Assembly: GCA_020831845.1 (NCBI GenBank)
Contig: JAFIFV010000008.1
Location: forward strand, 1 to 48,577
DNA from: Ectothiorhodospiraceae bacterium
Lineage (GTDB): Bacteria > Pseudomonadota > Gammaproteobacteria > Nitrococcales > Aquisalimonadaceae
DNA length: 48,577 nt
Direction: 5' to 3'
The notes under the pieces are model-generated. The model did not search any database. It saw nothing but the letters and a program-made list of their open reading frames with translations, and was not told the DNA's origin. Both the position numbers and the translations under genes were made by a program. Each line of letters starts with the position of its first letter. The stretch's first letter is position 1. This document shows, in pieces, positions 34,374 to 43,524 of the stretch.

Positions 34374-35840
34374 ATGTACTTCGATCCGAAACAGATCCAT
34401 CCCGACTCCGGCCTGCTCATCGGCGGGCAGCGCGTTCGCGGCGCGGCGAGTCAGTACCCGGTCGCAAGCCCGTCCGATCCGGCGGTGGTGAGGGAAGTGA
34501 GCTGGGCCAGCGAGGACGACGTCGATCATGCCGTGACCTCTGCCCGCGAGGCGCTGGCGCGTAGCGGCTGGTCTACTACCGCGCCGCGTGAGCGTGCCCG
34601 GGTGCTGCGCCGCTGGGCCGACCTCATTGATGAAAATGCCCACGAAATTGCCTGCCTGGAGGCCCTGGTTTCGGCCAGGGTTCACGGCGAGGTGACAACC
34701 CGCGACGTGAAGGTGGCGTCGGAGGTCCTTCGCTTTTTCGGCGAGTTCGCCGACAAGCTTGAAGGGGTGGTCACTGCCACGCCGGAAGACAGCCTGTCGC
34801 TGACGCTCAACGAACCCTACGGGGTTGTTGGCGCGATTTCTCCATGGAATTTCCCGATCATTCTGTCCTCCTGGAAATGGGCGCCGGCGCTGGCCGCGGG
34901 CAACGCCGTGGTCATGAAGCCTTCCGAATTCACGCCGTTTGCCGTCACCCGGCTTGCGGAACTGGCGGCCCAGGCCGGGCTTCCGGAGGGGCTGCTGAAC
35001 ATCGTCCACGGGGATGGTGCTGTCGGCGCTGCCCTGGTGCGCCACCCGGACGTGGCCTGCGTGACCTTTACCGGTTCCTCGGCCACCGGAGCGAGAATCA
35101 TGGCCGATGCGGCACTGCATGGCCTCAAGCCGGTAAGTCTGGAACTGGGTGGCAAGGGGGCCCAGCTGGTGTTCGCCGATGCGCCGGATCTCGACCAGTT
35201 GGCGGCCACTGTGGCTCGGGGCATTACCTACAACTCTGGCCAGGCCTGTTTCGCCGGTTCACGCCTCGTGATCGAGGAGAGCATCGCCGAGTCCTTCATC
35301 GAGCGGGTCAGGCAGGCCATGAGTGGCCTGCGGCCGGGGCCGACCTGGGACGAGGGCACCACGCTCCCCCCCGTCATCAACCGGAAACAGCTGGACCGCA
35401 TGTCGCGGCTGGTGGGCGGTGGGGTCGATGCCGGCGCGCGGCTGCTGCTGGGTGGGAAGCAGATGGATGGCCCCCACGGCGCCTGCTTCTTCGAGCCGAC
35501 GATCATCCAGGGTGTGCCGCGCGATAACGCCGCGTTCCAGGAGGAGATCTTTGGTCCGGTGCTGCTGGTGGACACCTTCCGCGAGGCGGATGAAGGGATC
35601 GCCCTGGCGAACCATCCACATTACGGCTTGACCGCGTCGGTGCACACGCTGGATATCCGCAAGGCGCTGCATGCCGCCCGCCGTCTCGAGAGCGGCACGG
35701 TGTGGATCAACGATTGGGGCCGGCGCAGCGACATGACGGCACCGTTTGGCGGTTACAAGCGCTCAGGGATCGGCAAGGACATGGGCGCTGCCGGCTATCA
35801 GAAGTATCTGAAGTCGAAGGCGGTTTGGATCCAGTCCTGA
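34374..35840 (+). CDS. Aldehyde dehydrogenase
   Basis: A 488-residue NAD(P)+ aldehyde dehydrogenase. N159 (SPWNFP), E257 (LELGGKGAQ) and nucleophile C292 (NSGQACFAGSR) are all present, with TFTGSSATG at the cofactor site. The start at 34374 has GAGGA eight bases upstream. It oxidises an aldehyde to the acid, most likely the product of one of the two ADHs in the operon. Betaine-aldehyde, gamma-aminobutyraldehyde and aromatic aldehyde subfamilies all share this pattern, so the substrate is open. Confidence 0.9.
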   Translation: MYFDPKQIHPDSGLLIGGQRVRGAASQYPVASPSDPAVVREVSWASEDDVDHAVTSAREALARSGWSTTAPRERARVLRRWADLIDENAHEIACLEALVSARVHGEVTTRDVKVASEVLRFFGEFADKLEGVVTATPEDSLSLTLNEPYGVVGAISPWNFPIILSSWKWAPALAAGNAVVMKPSEFTPFAVTRLAELAAQAGLPEGLLNIVHGDGAVGAALVRHPDVACVTFTGSSATGARIMADAALHGLKPVSLELGGKGAQLVFADAPDLDQLAATVARGITYNSGQACFAGSRLVIEESIAESFIERVRQAMSGLRPGPTWDEGTTLPPVINRKQLDRMSRLVGGGVDAGARLLLGGKQMDGPHGACFFEPTIIQGVPRDNAAFQEEIFGPVLLVDTFREADEGIALANHPHYGLTASVHTLDIRKALHAARRLESGTVWINDWGRRSDMTAPFGGYKRSGIGKDMGAAGYQKYLKSKAVWIQS

Positions 35841-35888
35841 GCGCTCGGCTGATTGACGAGCGAATGCGTGGTTTGCGGGTGGGCGTGC

Positions 35889-36410
35889 ATGATCCAGAAA
35901 AGCAATGACTTCATGCGGCAGGTCAGCGAATGGCTGGCGTTGTCGGGGGGCGTGGTCCTGGTCGGGATGGCGCTGTACACGGTGGTTGACGTGCTGGGCA
36001 GGAAGTTTCTCGGTCAGCCGTTGCCCGGGGGCGTGGACGTAGTGAGCTACGGGCTCGGCCTGGCCATCGCCTCGGCGCTACCGTACTGCTCCGCGGCCGG
36101 CCAGCATATTTCCGTCTCCATGTTCACGGACATGCTGCCCAGACGTGCGCTTGCACTTTCCTACTTCCTGACGTCCACGGTGTCGGCGGTGTTCGTCGGC
36201 CTGCTGACCTACCGCATCATCCTGCACACCATCAGCCGCTATGAGTCCGGCAACGTGATGTGGATGCTGGGTTTCAAGGTCTGGCCGGTGTGGTCCGTGA
36301 TTTGCGCCCTGCTGGTGTTGAAGTTCGTCATCGTGGTGCTCCTGGCGACCACCGCCCTGACGAATCTGGTCGGGCGCTGGCAGCACCTGCCCCAGAGGAG
36401 TTCGATCTGA
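35889..36410 (+). CDS. TRAP transporter small permease, DctQ family
   Basis: A 173-residue membrane protein with four hydrophobic segments (about residues 15-40, 50-75, 90-115 and 135-160) and the family LGRKFLGQPLPGGVDVVSYGL motif. It connects receptor and large permease. The ATG at 35889 follows GGGTGG; a longer frame from 35853 would add polar residues before the first helix. Its stop is one base before dctM. Confidence 0.87.
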   Translation: MIQKSNDFMRQVSEWLALSGGVVLVGMALYTVVDVLGRKFLGQPLPGGVDVVSYGLGLAIASALPYCSAAGQHISVSMFTDMLPRRALALSYFLTSTVSAVFVGLLTYRIILHTISRYESGNVMWMLGFKVWPVWSVICALLVLKFVIVVLLATTALTNLVGRWQHLPQRSSI

Positions 36411-36411
36411 C

Positions 36412-37737
36412 ATGACTGAGTCGGCCTGGTTGGGTGTCTACGGTTTTGCACTGCTGCTGGCGTTGATTGCCATCAATATTCCGATCGGCTTTGCGATGGG
36501 GATCGCGGGCATCGTTGGCCTGTATTTCCTGATGGGTCCGGACGCCGCAATGCATACCCTCGGTATCGTGGCTTCGGGGGACTTTGTCAGCTACTCCCTG
36601 TCGGTCATCCCGCTGTTCGTGCTGATGGGGGTGGCTGCCGCCTCCTCCGGCATGTCGCAGCGCCTGTACTCCATGGCGAATCACGTCATTGGCCATGCCC
36701 GGGGCGGGCTTGGCATGGCGACCATCGGCTCCGCTGCGCTGTTCAGCTCGGTCTGCGGCTCGTCCATTGCGACGGCGGCAACCATGGCTAAGGTGGCCAT
36801 GCCGGAAATGCGCCGCCATGCGTATGACGACGGCCTGGCGGCAGGCTCCATCGCCGCCGGGGGTGCGCTGGGCATGCTGATTCCCCCCAGCGTCATACTG
36901 ATCGTCTATGCGCTGATCACGGAAACCTCCATCATCCTTCTGTTCGCAGCGGCGCTGGTTCCGGGTCTGCTGGCGGTGGCGTTCTATATCGTTGTGATCG
37001 CCATCGTGGTGCGTGTCTCGCCAGGGTCCGGGCCGGCTTCCCGCAAGGAGTCGCTGAAGGTGCGCCTGCGCTCCCTGCTGGATGCGGTTCCGGTCATCAT
37101 TCTGTTCCTGCTGGTGCTCGGGGGCATCTACGGTGGCGTGTTCACGCCCACGGAAGCGGCAGCGGTCGGTGCCGTGGGCTCGCTGGTTTACTTCCTCGCG
37201 ACGCGCGGCTTCAACCGCTCTGTGCTCAAGTCCGTATTCCTGGAGACGATGGCCACCACCGGCATGATCTTCATCATCGTGATCGGGGCCGGCCTGTTCA
37301 CGTTTTTCCTGTCCTACTCCGGCCTGCCTCGCGTTTTCGCCATGTCGGTTGCAGCGCTCGAACTCAGCCCGATCGTCATCGCCCTCACCATCGTGGCCCT
37401 CTACCTGGTTCTGGGCTGTTTCATGGAAAGCCTGGGCATCGTGATCCTGACGGTTCCGGTGCTGTTTCCGCTGATTCAGATCCTGGCGCCGGAGTTCGGC
37501 ATGACATCGGCGGAAGCCGCTGTCTGGTTTGGTGTGTTCGTGGTCATAGCGGTGGAGATCGGCTTGCTCACGCCGCCACTGGGCCTGAATGTCTTCGTGA
37601 TAAAAGGTGCTGTGGGTGACGTGGAATTGTCCACCATCTACAAGGGCGTGCTGCCATTCTGGCTGTCTGACCTGCTGCGCCTGATCCTGCTGATCCTGTT
37701 TCCCGGTCTTGCCCTGTACTTGCCAAGCCTGCTTTGA
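36412..37737 (+). CDS. TRAP transporter large permease, DctM family
   Basis: A 441-residue inner-membrane protein with about 12 transmembrane segments. Family marks include VCGSSIATAATMAKVAMPEMRR, ALGMLIPPSVILIVYALITETSI, GGVFTPTEAAAVGA and GLLTPPLGLNVFVIKG. It carries out Na+-driven import with DctQ and the DctP receptor. Last gene of the 30276-37737 operon, convergent with the acyl-CoA synthetase gene. The 130-base gap after it holds only a weak CCGGGG/CCCCGG hairpin (37805-37828). Confidence 0.92.
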   Translation: MTESAWLGVYGFALLLALIAINIPIGFAMGIAGIVGLYFLMGPDAAMHTLGIVASGDFVSYSLSVIPLFVLMGVAAASSGMSQRLYSMANHVIGHARGGLGMATIGSAALFSSVCGSSIATAATMAKVAMPEMRRHAYDDGLAAGSIAAGGALGMLIPPSVILIVYALITETSIILLFAAALVPGLLAVAFYIVVIAIVVRVSPGSGPASRKESLKVRLRSLLDAVPVIILFLLVLGGIYGGVFTPTEAAAVGAVGSLVYFLATRGFNRSVLKSVFLETMATTGMIFIIVIGAGLFTFFLSYSGLPRVFAMSVAALELSPIVIALTIVALYLVLGCFMESLGIVILTVPVLFPLIQILAPEFGMTSAEAAVWFGVFVVIAVEIGLLTPPLGLNVFVIKGAVGDVELSTIYKGVLPFWLSDLLRLILLILFPGLALYLPSLL

Positions 37738-37867
37738 ACACCTACTCCGGCATGGGGCTGCTGCACCTGCCTGGCGACTGTCTGTATTAGGGGCCGGGGA
37801 GTAACCGGGGCAAGCGGGAATCCCCCGGATCAGCCAGATCCAGGGGAGGTTGCATGGTGGCCGACGC

Positions 37868-39967
37868 TCAGCCGGTGGTCAGGATCAGGCTATCCAGCCC
37901 GACTACGCCCCGGCCTTCCGGCAGAACCCGCAGCGGGTTGATCTCCGCCGAACTGATGCCGTCCGCATGCTGGGCCAGGAAGCTCGAGAAGGCGGCGATG
38001 GCTTTCGCCGCGGCGGCCACGTCGCTGCGTTGGCGACCGCGGGCGCCGTCCAGGATGGGCCACGCCTTCAGGCGGCGCAGCAGGGCTTCGGCGCGGTCCT
38101 CGGTGACCGGGGCGATGTCGATGGCCACATCGTTGAAGATCTCCACGAAGATGCCGCCGAGGCCGCAGACCACCACCGGGCCGAACACCGGGTCCACCCG
38201 GCCGCCCAGGATCAGGTCGACGCCGTCCTCGGCCATGGGGGCCACCAGCACGCCGCGTATGCGGGCATCCTTCGCGTGGCCGGGGACGTCGGCCAGGATG
38301 CGCTCGGCGGCTTTCCGCACCGCGTTCGCATCCTTCAGATTCAGCGCGATGCCGCCGACGTCGGACTTGTGCAGAATGTCCGGCGACAGCACCTTGAGGG
38401 CCACCGGATAACCCAGTTGCTCCGCGACCACAGCGGCCTGATCGGCATCTTCGGCAACGCGATGTTCGGCCATGGGCAGGCCGGCGCTGCGCAACAGCTC
38501 GGAGGTTTCCGCCTCGTCCAGGCCGGACAGGGAAGCGCCCGCCCCACGTTGCTCGATGGCGGCCAGCGAGGGCGACGGCTGCCGCAGATGTTCACCGATG
38601 CGGGCGGAGGCGGCCAGCGCGTCCACGGCGAAGGTGGGGTCCTCGAAGACCAGCAGGCCGGCACAGTCGAAATCCGTCTTCACGTCCTCGCCGGCATTTA
38701 GCGCGATGGCCACGGTGCGGTCGTCGAAGCCCTTGATGCCGTCGGTAATGGCCTCGCGCAGGCGCGGCCCCAGGCTGGGATTGGCCGGCCAGTTCATGAA
38801 GAAGCTGGCGACCGCGTCGTGTCCGCCCTGGTCCAGCATCACGCGCAGCGCATCGCGCACCAGCGTCATGTCGTTCACCGCCTGGGCGGTGGTATCCACC
38901 GGGTTGCCGGAGGCGCCGAAGGGGTTGCGTTCGTCCAGCGACTTGCGGGCCTCGTCCGGCAGCGGAGTCAGCTCCAGGCCGTGGTCGGCGGCGGCATCCG
39001 CCATCAGGACACCGGCGCCGCCGGACATGGTCAGCACGCCCAGCTTGTTGCCGCCCAGCGGCGGTCGCCGACTCAGTGTGTACACCAGGTCGATGAAGGC
39101 CTGGGTGTTGTGCACGCGCTCGGCGCCACCGAAGCGCACGGCGGCGTCGAACACGGCATCGTCCCCGGCCACCGATGCAGTGTGGGACTGGGCCGCCTGC
39201 TGGCCCACGGCGCTGCGTCCCACCTTGATGATAACCACCGGCTTGCGGGCGGCGCGTGCCGCCAGCAGCGCCTCCAGGAACGCCCGACCGTCCTTGACGC
39301 CTTCCGAATAACAGGCGATCACACCCACCGCCGGGTCATTGGCCAGGTAATGGATGCAGTCGGCCACGGTGATGTCGGACTCGTTGCCGGTGGTCACGAA
39401 ATGGGACAGGCCGATGCCGCGCTTGCAGGCCAGCATGGCCAGGTGGGCACCGTAGGCGCCGGACTGGGAGATGATGGCCAGGGTTCCGGGCGTGGGCTCC
39501 ACCTCTTCCAGGAAGGTGGTGAAGGTGGGCGCCACCTTCGACACGTTACAGAACACGCCGAGGGCATTCGGGCCCAGCACGCGCACGCCGGTTTCACGGG
39601 CAACCCTGACAACCTCGTCCTGCAGGGCGCTGCCGGCTTCGCCGGTTTCGCCGAAGCCGGAGGAGAACACCACGGCCGCACGGGCGCCTTTCTTCGCGGC
39701 CTGGGCCAGCGCATCGGGAATCTGCGCGGCCGGCACCGCCAGCACGAACAGATCGGCCTCGCTGGGCAGGCTCTGGATATCCGGGTAGGCCTTCAGGCCC
39801 TGGACCTCGCCCCGGTTCGGGTTGACCGGGTAGACCGCTCCCTGGAAGCCGAAACGCTTGCAGTAGGCGATGGGCCGGCCGCCGATCCGGGACGGATCGC
39901 CGGAGGCGCCCACCACCGCGATCGCCTTGGGCTCGAACAGCGACGAGAGCTTGGAATTGTTATGCAT
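37868..39967 (-). CDS. NDP-forming acyl-CoA synthetase (acetate-CoA ligase family)
   Basis: A 699-residue protein. CoA-binding domain at residues 10-100 (AIAVVGASGDPSRIGGRP), succinyl-CoA-ligase-like domains with the phosphorylated histidine H262 (QAAQSHTASVAGDD), and a C-terminal ATP-grasp domain from about 480 (GYPVALKVLSPDILHKSDVGGIALNL). It interconverts an acid, CoA and NTP with acyl-CoA, NDP and phosphate. GGAGGAG stands upstream. As the last gene of a six-gene catabolic operon it may either activate the substrate or recover energy from the product CoA ester. Confidence 0.88.
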   Translation of the reverse strand: MHNNSKLSSLFEPKAIAVVGASGDPSRIGGRPIAYCKRFGFQGAVYPVNPNRGEVQGLKAYPDIQSLPSEADLFVLAVPAAQIPDALAQAAKKGARAAVVFSSGFGETGEAGSALQDEVVRVARETGVRVLGPNALGVFCNVSKVAPTFTTFLEEVEPTPGTLAIISQSGAYGAHLAMLACKRGIGLSHFVTTGNESDITVADCIHYLANDPAVGVIACYSEGVKDGRAFLEALLAARAARKPVVIIKVGRSAVGQQAAQSHTASVAGDDAVFDAAVRFGGAERVHNTQAFIDLVYTLSRRPPLGGNKLGVLTMSGGAGVLMADAAADHGLELTPLPDEARKSLDERNPFGASGNPVDTTAQAVNDMTLVRDALRVMLDQGGHDAVASFFMNWPANPSLGPRLREAITDGIKGFDDRTVAIALNAGEDVKTDFDCAGLLVFEDPTFAVDALAASARIGEHLRQPSPSLAAIEQRGAGASLSGLDEAETSELLRSAGLPMAEHRVAEDADQAAVVAEQLGYPVALKVLSPDILHKSDVGGIALNLKDANAVRKAAERILADVPGHAKDARIRGVLVAPMAEDGVDLILGGRVDPVFGPVVVCGLGGIFVEIFNDVAIDIAPVTEDRAEALLRRLKAWPILDGARGRQRSDVAAAAKAIAAFSSFLAQHADGISSAEINPLRVLPEGRGVVGLDSLILTTG

Positions 39968-40000
39968 GGTGTTCTGATCTCCTCCAGAGCGACACGGTTC

Positions 40001-40921
40001 TCAGACCGGATCCCAGGTGAACACGTCGCCGGAACGGTCCAGCTCGAAGAAGCTGGATTTCAGCGCCGGCACGCCGTGCGAGGCGATCGTCTCCGGCGTC
40101 CAGCCTTCCGAGCGGTGTACCGAGCGCACCGGACGCGGCTGGCTGACCAGGAAGATCTCGTTGTTGCGCACGGCGAAGATCTGCGCGTTCACTTCGGCGG
40201 CGTCGTCGCTGGCCAGGTACACGGCCATGGGAGCCACCTTGTTGGGCGTCATCTGCTGCAGTTTGGCCACCCGCGCCTGCTCTTCCGGCGTGTCGGTGGG
40301 AATGGAGCTGATCATGCGGCTCCAGGCGAACGGGGCGATGCAGTTGGAGCGCACGTTGAAACGCTGCATGTCCAGGGCGATGGACTTGGACAGGGCGACG
40401 ATACCCAGCTTGGCAGCGGAGTAGTTGGCCTGGCCGAAGTTGCCGATCAGCCCGGAGGTGGAGGTCATGTGCACGAAGGAGCCGGATGCCTGGTCCTTCA
40501 TGTGCGGTGCGGCGGCGCGGCTGACGTAGTAGCTGCCGTAAAGGTGCACCTTGATCACGGCGTCCCATTCCGGCTCGCTCATCTTGTGGAAGAAGCGGTC
40601 GCGCAGGATGCCGGCGTTGTTCACCACCGTGTCGATGCGGCCGAAGCTGTCCATGGCGGTCTCGACGATCTTGCGGGCATTGGCGGCCTCGGCGACGCTG
40701 TCGGTGTTGGCCACGGCCTCGCCGCCCTTTTCGCGGATCTCCTGCACCACTTTCTCGGCAGGTCCCACATCCAGGCCTTCGCCGTCCAGGCTGGCGCCGA
40801 TGTCGTTGACCACCACGCGGGCGCCGTGCTCGGCCATCATCAACGCGATGTCCCGTCCGATACCGCCGCCGGCGCCGGTGACGATCACAACCTTGCCGTC
40901 CATCATCTTCGTGTCGCTCAT
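40001..40921 (-). CDS. SDR-family 3-hydroxyacyl-CoA dehydrogenase (MFE-2-like)
   Basis: A 306-residue SDR. TGAGGGIG at 15-22, NNAG at 101-104, and the catalytic S154, Y167 and K171 (NYSAAK). The insertion VVVNDIGASLDGEGLD and the long form match the dehydrogenase part of peroxisomal multifunctional enzyme 2, which oxidises (R)-3-hydroxyacyl-CoA. That fits a MaoC hydratase (44734) in the same operon, since MaoC enzymes produce the (R) form. GGAG precedes the ATG. The C-terminal 60 residues (FAVRNNEIFLVSQPRPVRSV) extend past the common SDR core. Confidence 0.87.
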   Translation of the reverse strand: MSDTKMMDGKVVIVTGAGGGIGRDIALMMAEHGARVVVNDIGASLDGEGLDVGPAEKVVQEIREKGGEAVANTDSVAEAANARKIVETAMDSFGRIDTVVNNAGILRDRFFHKMSEPEWDAVIKVHLYGSYYVSRAAAPHMKDQASGSFVHMTSTSGLIGNFGQANYSAAKLGIVALSKSIALDMQRFNVRSNCIAPFAWSRMISSIPTDTPEEQARVAKLQQMTPNKVAPMAVYLASDDAAEVNAQIFAVRNNEIFLVSQPRPVRSVHRSEGWTPETIASHGVPALKSSFFELDRSGDVFTWDPV

Positions 40922-40937
40922 TGAAAACTCCTCGCAG

Positions 40938-42335
40938 TTACTTGTTCTGGGGAAGCAGCATCGGCGTTCGGTCCAGGTCGCGCAGCGACCAGGCCAGGCG
41001 GATGAGCTGCGTCAGTTCGTCATCGGTGGCGGCGCCGCTGAAGTCCGCCAGCCGGCGCGCCTTGTCTTCCAGTTCCGGGCGGCTCAGGGTGTTGCCCGGG
41101 TCGCCCTTGGGCTCGTCCACGCGGGTGCTGAGGTCACGCCCGTCCTGCGTGGTCAGGCTGACCTTGCCGATCCAGCGGTTGGGGTAGGCCTGGTCCACCT
41201 CGGTATCCAGCTCCATCCGCACCTTGTCGCGGAAGCCGGCCACGGTCGGTGCCAGGTAGTCGCGCTCGAATTCCTGCACGCCAGCACGACGGTGGACCGC
41301 GATCAGGCCCAGCGTGGTACCCATGGAGAACTTGGCCTGGTGCACGCTGGTGGGGACCACCACCGGCCCCAGCACGTCGATGGCGCCCTGGTGTACGTGG
41401 GTAACCACTTCACGGATGTCGTCGGGTGCCAGGTCGTGCTGCTCCACCAGCTTCAGCAGCGCATCGGCAGCTGGGTGGGTGTGCCGGCAGGATGCGTGGA
41501 ACTTGAACGAGGTTTCCGCCAGCGCCCAGCGCTGGCCCAGCCGGTCGGTGAGCCGCGCCGGGTCGGCGTCGCTGGACATGCCGGCGGCCATGCCCTGCGG
41601 GCCTTCCAGGATGTGGCTGGCGCCGGTGAAGCCGTCCTGCGCCAGGTAGGCGGCGGTCAGGCCGTCGGCTGCAGCCTTGGCAGTGTGCAACTGCTTGGAG
41701 TCGGCGCCGTCCCGCAGGAATTCCCACAGGCCGGCGGCCTGGGTGCCCGCCGAGCCGATGGCGTGCAGCATCTGCTCCGGGGTGAGTTTCAGCAGCCGTC
41801 CCACGGCCACGGCGGCGGCGATGGTGCCCGCGGTGCCGGTGGTGTGGAAAATGCGGTAGTGGGACCGACCCAGGAATTCGCCGATGCGGATACCGGCCTC
41901 GTAGCCGGCCACCGAGGCTTCCAGCAACTCCGCGCCGCTGCGACCCAGCGACTGCGCCACGGCCAGGGCTGGCGGGAAGACCACCGCAGCGGGGTGGAAC
42001 ACCGAGCCGTTGTGTACATCGTCCTGTTCGGCGAAATGCGAGGCGCCGGCGTTCACCATGGCGGCGAACAGCGGTGAGGTACGCCGGCGCGAGATCAGCA
42101 CCTCGGCGGTGCCGTCGGCGGGGCCCATGGCCCGGGCGTAGCGCTCGATGCTCTCCACCGGACGGGCGCCCTTGCCGGCCAGCGCCGAACCGGCCCAGTC
42201 CAGGAACAGGTCCTCGGCGCGATCCAGGACGGACGCGGGGATGTCGTCGATAGCGAGACCGGCGACGAACCGGGCCAGTTCCGCGGTGGGGTCCGCAACG
42301 GCCCCGGGGTTGTCCTTGGCGATCGTGGTGCTCAT
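40938..42335 (-). CDS. MmgE/PrpD family protein
   Basis: A 465-residue protein of the 2-methylcitrate dehydratase / cis-aconitate decarboxylase / iminodisuccinate epimerase family. FLDWAGSALAGKGARPVE, MVNAGASHFAEQDDVHNGSVFHPAAVV, KPFHACRHTHPA-like KFHASCRHTHPAAD and the lid-domain sequences are present. The ATG overlaps the stop of the CoA-transferase gene (ATGA), so they are coupled. Family reactions lose or add water or CO2 on small polycarboxylates. With a CoA-transferase, dehydrogenase, MaoC and SDR it suggests a branched dicarboxylate route; the exact reaction is unknown. Confidence 0.87.
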   Translation of the reverse strand: MSTTIAKDNPGAVADPTAELARFVAGLAIDDIPASVLDRAEDLFLDWAGSALAGKGARPVESIERYARAMGPADGTAEVLISRRRTSPLFAAMVNAGASHFAEQDDVHNGSVFHPAAVVFPPALAVAQSLGRSGAELLEASVAGYEAGIRIGEFLGRSHYRIFHTTGTAGTIAAAVAVGRLLKLTPEQMLHAIGSAGTQAAGLWEFLRDGADSKQLHTAKAAADGLTAAYLAQDGFTGASHILEGPQGMAAGMSSDADPARLTDRLGQRWALAETSFKFHASCRHTHPAADALLKLVEQHDLAPDDIREVVTHVHQGAIDVLGPVVVPTSVHQAKFSMGTTLGLIAVHRRAGVQEFERDYLAPTVAGFRDKVRMELDTEVDQAYPNRWIGKVSLTTQDGRDLSTRVDEPKGDPGNTLSRPELEDKARRLADFSGAATDDELTQLIRLAWSLRDLDRTPMLLPQNK

Positions 42336-43510
42336 ACCGCGCCCTCCGAGTGCAGGGTTTCTATGTCGCTGTCCGCATAACCCAGTTCCCGCAACAGCGC
42401 GTCGGTGTGCTGGCCTAACGCCGGCACGGCGTCCATCCGGGCGTCGAAGGCCTTGGGGGCGCCAGGCGGCAGCAGGGCGGGCAGGCTGCCTTCCGGGCTG
42501 TCGATCTCCACCCAGCGCTGGCGGCTCTTCAGCTGCGCGTGTTCCCAGACATCGGGAATCCGGTTGACGTTGGCGTTGGCGATCTGGGCCTCGTCCAGTC
42601 GTTCCAGCGCCTGTTCGGCGGTCAGTTCGGAAAAGGCCTGGACGATGATGCCGCGCAGCTCGTGGCGGGCGGCGACGCGGGCCGAGTTGGAAGCAAAGCG
42701 GGGTTCCTCGGTCAGTTCCGCTTGCTGCAACACATGCTCGCAGAACACCTTCCATTCACGTTCGTTCTGGATGCCCAGCATCACCGAGCGGCCGTCGCCG
42801 GTGGGGAAGGGGCCGTAGGGATAGATGGTGGCATGGGCGGCGCCGGTGCGAGGCGGCGGCTCCGCGCCTTCGTAGGCGTAGTAAAGCGGAAAGCCCATCC
42901 ATTCCACCATCGACTCCAGCATGGAGATCTCGATGTGGCAGCCCTTGCCGGTGCGTGCCCGCTGCAGCAGCGCCGACAGGATGTTGCTGTAGGCGTACAT
43001 GCCGGCGGAAATATCAGCGATGGAGCAGCCCGCCTTGGACGGTTCGTCCTCGGTGCCGGTGATGGAAAGAAAGCCCGATTCGCTCTGGATCAGCAGGTCG
43101 TAGGCTTTCTTGTCGCGGTAGGGGCCGTCCTCGCCGTAGCCGGAGATGTCGCAGACGATCAGTTGCGGATGGCTGTCCTTCAGTGCCTCGTAGGACAGCC
43201 CCAGCCGGGCGGCGGCGCCGGGGGCCAGGTTCTGCACCAGCACGTCGGCCTGGTCCAGCAGCTTGCGCAGCACATCGCCTCCCCGGGCGTGCTTGACGTC
43301 CAGCGTCAGGCTTTCCTTCGAGCGGTTGGTCCAGACGAAATGCGAGGCCAGCCCGCGCACGCGCTGGTCGTAGCCGCGGGCGAAATCGCCAACACCCGGG
43401 CGCTCCACCTTGATGACCCGGGCGCCCAGGTCGGCCAGTTGGCGGGTGCAGAACGGCGCCGCGATGGCATGTTCCAGCGTGACGACGGTGATGCCTTCCA
43501 GTGGTCGCAT
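42332..43510 (-). CDS. CaiB/BaiF-family CoA-transferase
   Basis: A 392-residue class III CoA-transferase. The start at 43510 (MRPLEGITVVTLEHAIAAPF) has GAGGTTGAG upstream; a longer same-frame stretch begins inside the acyl-CoA dehydrogenase gene. Catalytic D167 lies in CSIADISAG. ERPGVGDFARGYD and FVWTNRSKESLTLDVKH resemble the succinyl-CoA:(dicarboxylate) transferase branch. It would place CoA on the acid used by the operon, from a donor such as succinyl-CoA (inference). Confidence 0.88.
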   Translation of the reverse strand: MRPLEGITVVTLEHAIAAPFCTRQLADLGARVIKVERPGVGDFARGYDQRVRGLASHFVWTNRSKESLTLDVKHARGGDVLRKLLDQADVLVQNLAPGAAARLGLSYEALKDSHPQLIVCDISGYGEDGPYRDKKAYDLLIQSESGFLSITGTEDEPSKAGCSIADISAGMYAYSNILSALLQRARTGKGCHIEISMLESMVEWMGFPLYYAYEGAEPPPRTGAAHATIYPYGPFPTGDGRSVMLGIQNEREWKVFCEHVLQQAELTEEPRFASNSARVAARHELRGIIVQAFSELTAEQALERLDEAQIANANVNRIPDVWEHAQLKSRQRWVEIDSPEGSLPALLPPGAPKAFDARMDAVPALGQHTDALLRELGYADSDIETLHSEGAV

Positions 43511-43524
43511 TCTCAACCTCAGAC

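Noticed and set aside
35889..37737. DctQM as the permease for the TAXI receptors
   Set aside because: TAXI receptors work with fused DctQM-type permeases of their own; this pair sits in an operon with a DctP receptor.
37805..37828. CCGGGG/CCCCGG hairpin after dctM as a terminator
   Set aside because: Six-pair stem with an 12-base loop and no T-run; too weak to list as a feature.
38819..40924. 701-codon frame on the plus strand
   Set aside because: Antisense shadow of the NDP-forming synthetase and SDR genes.
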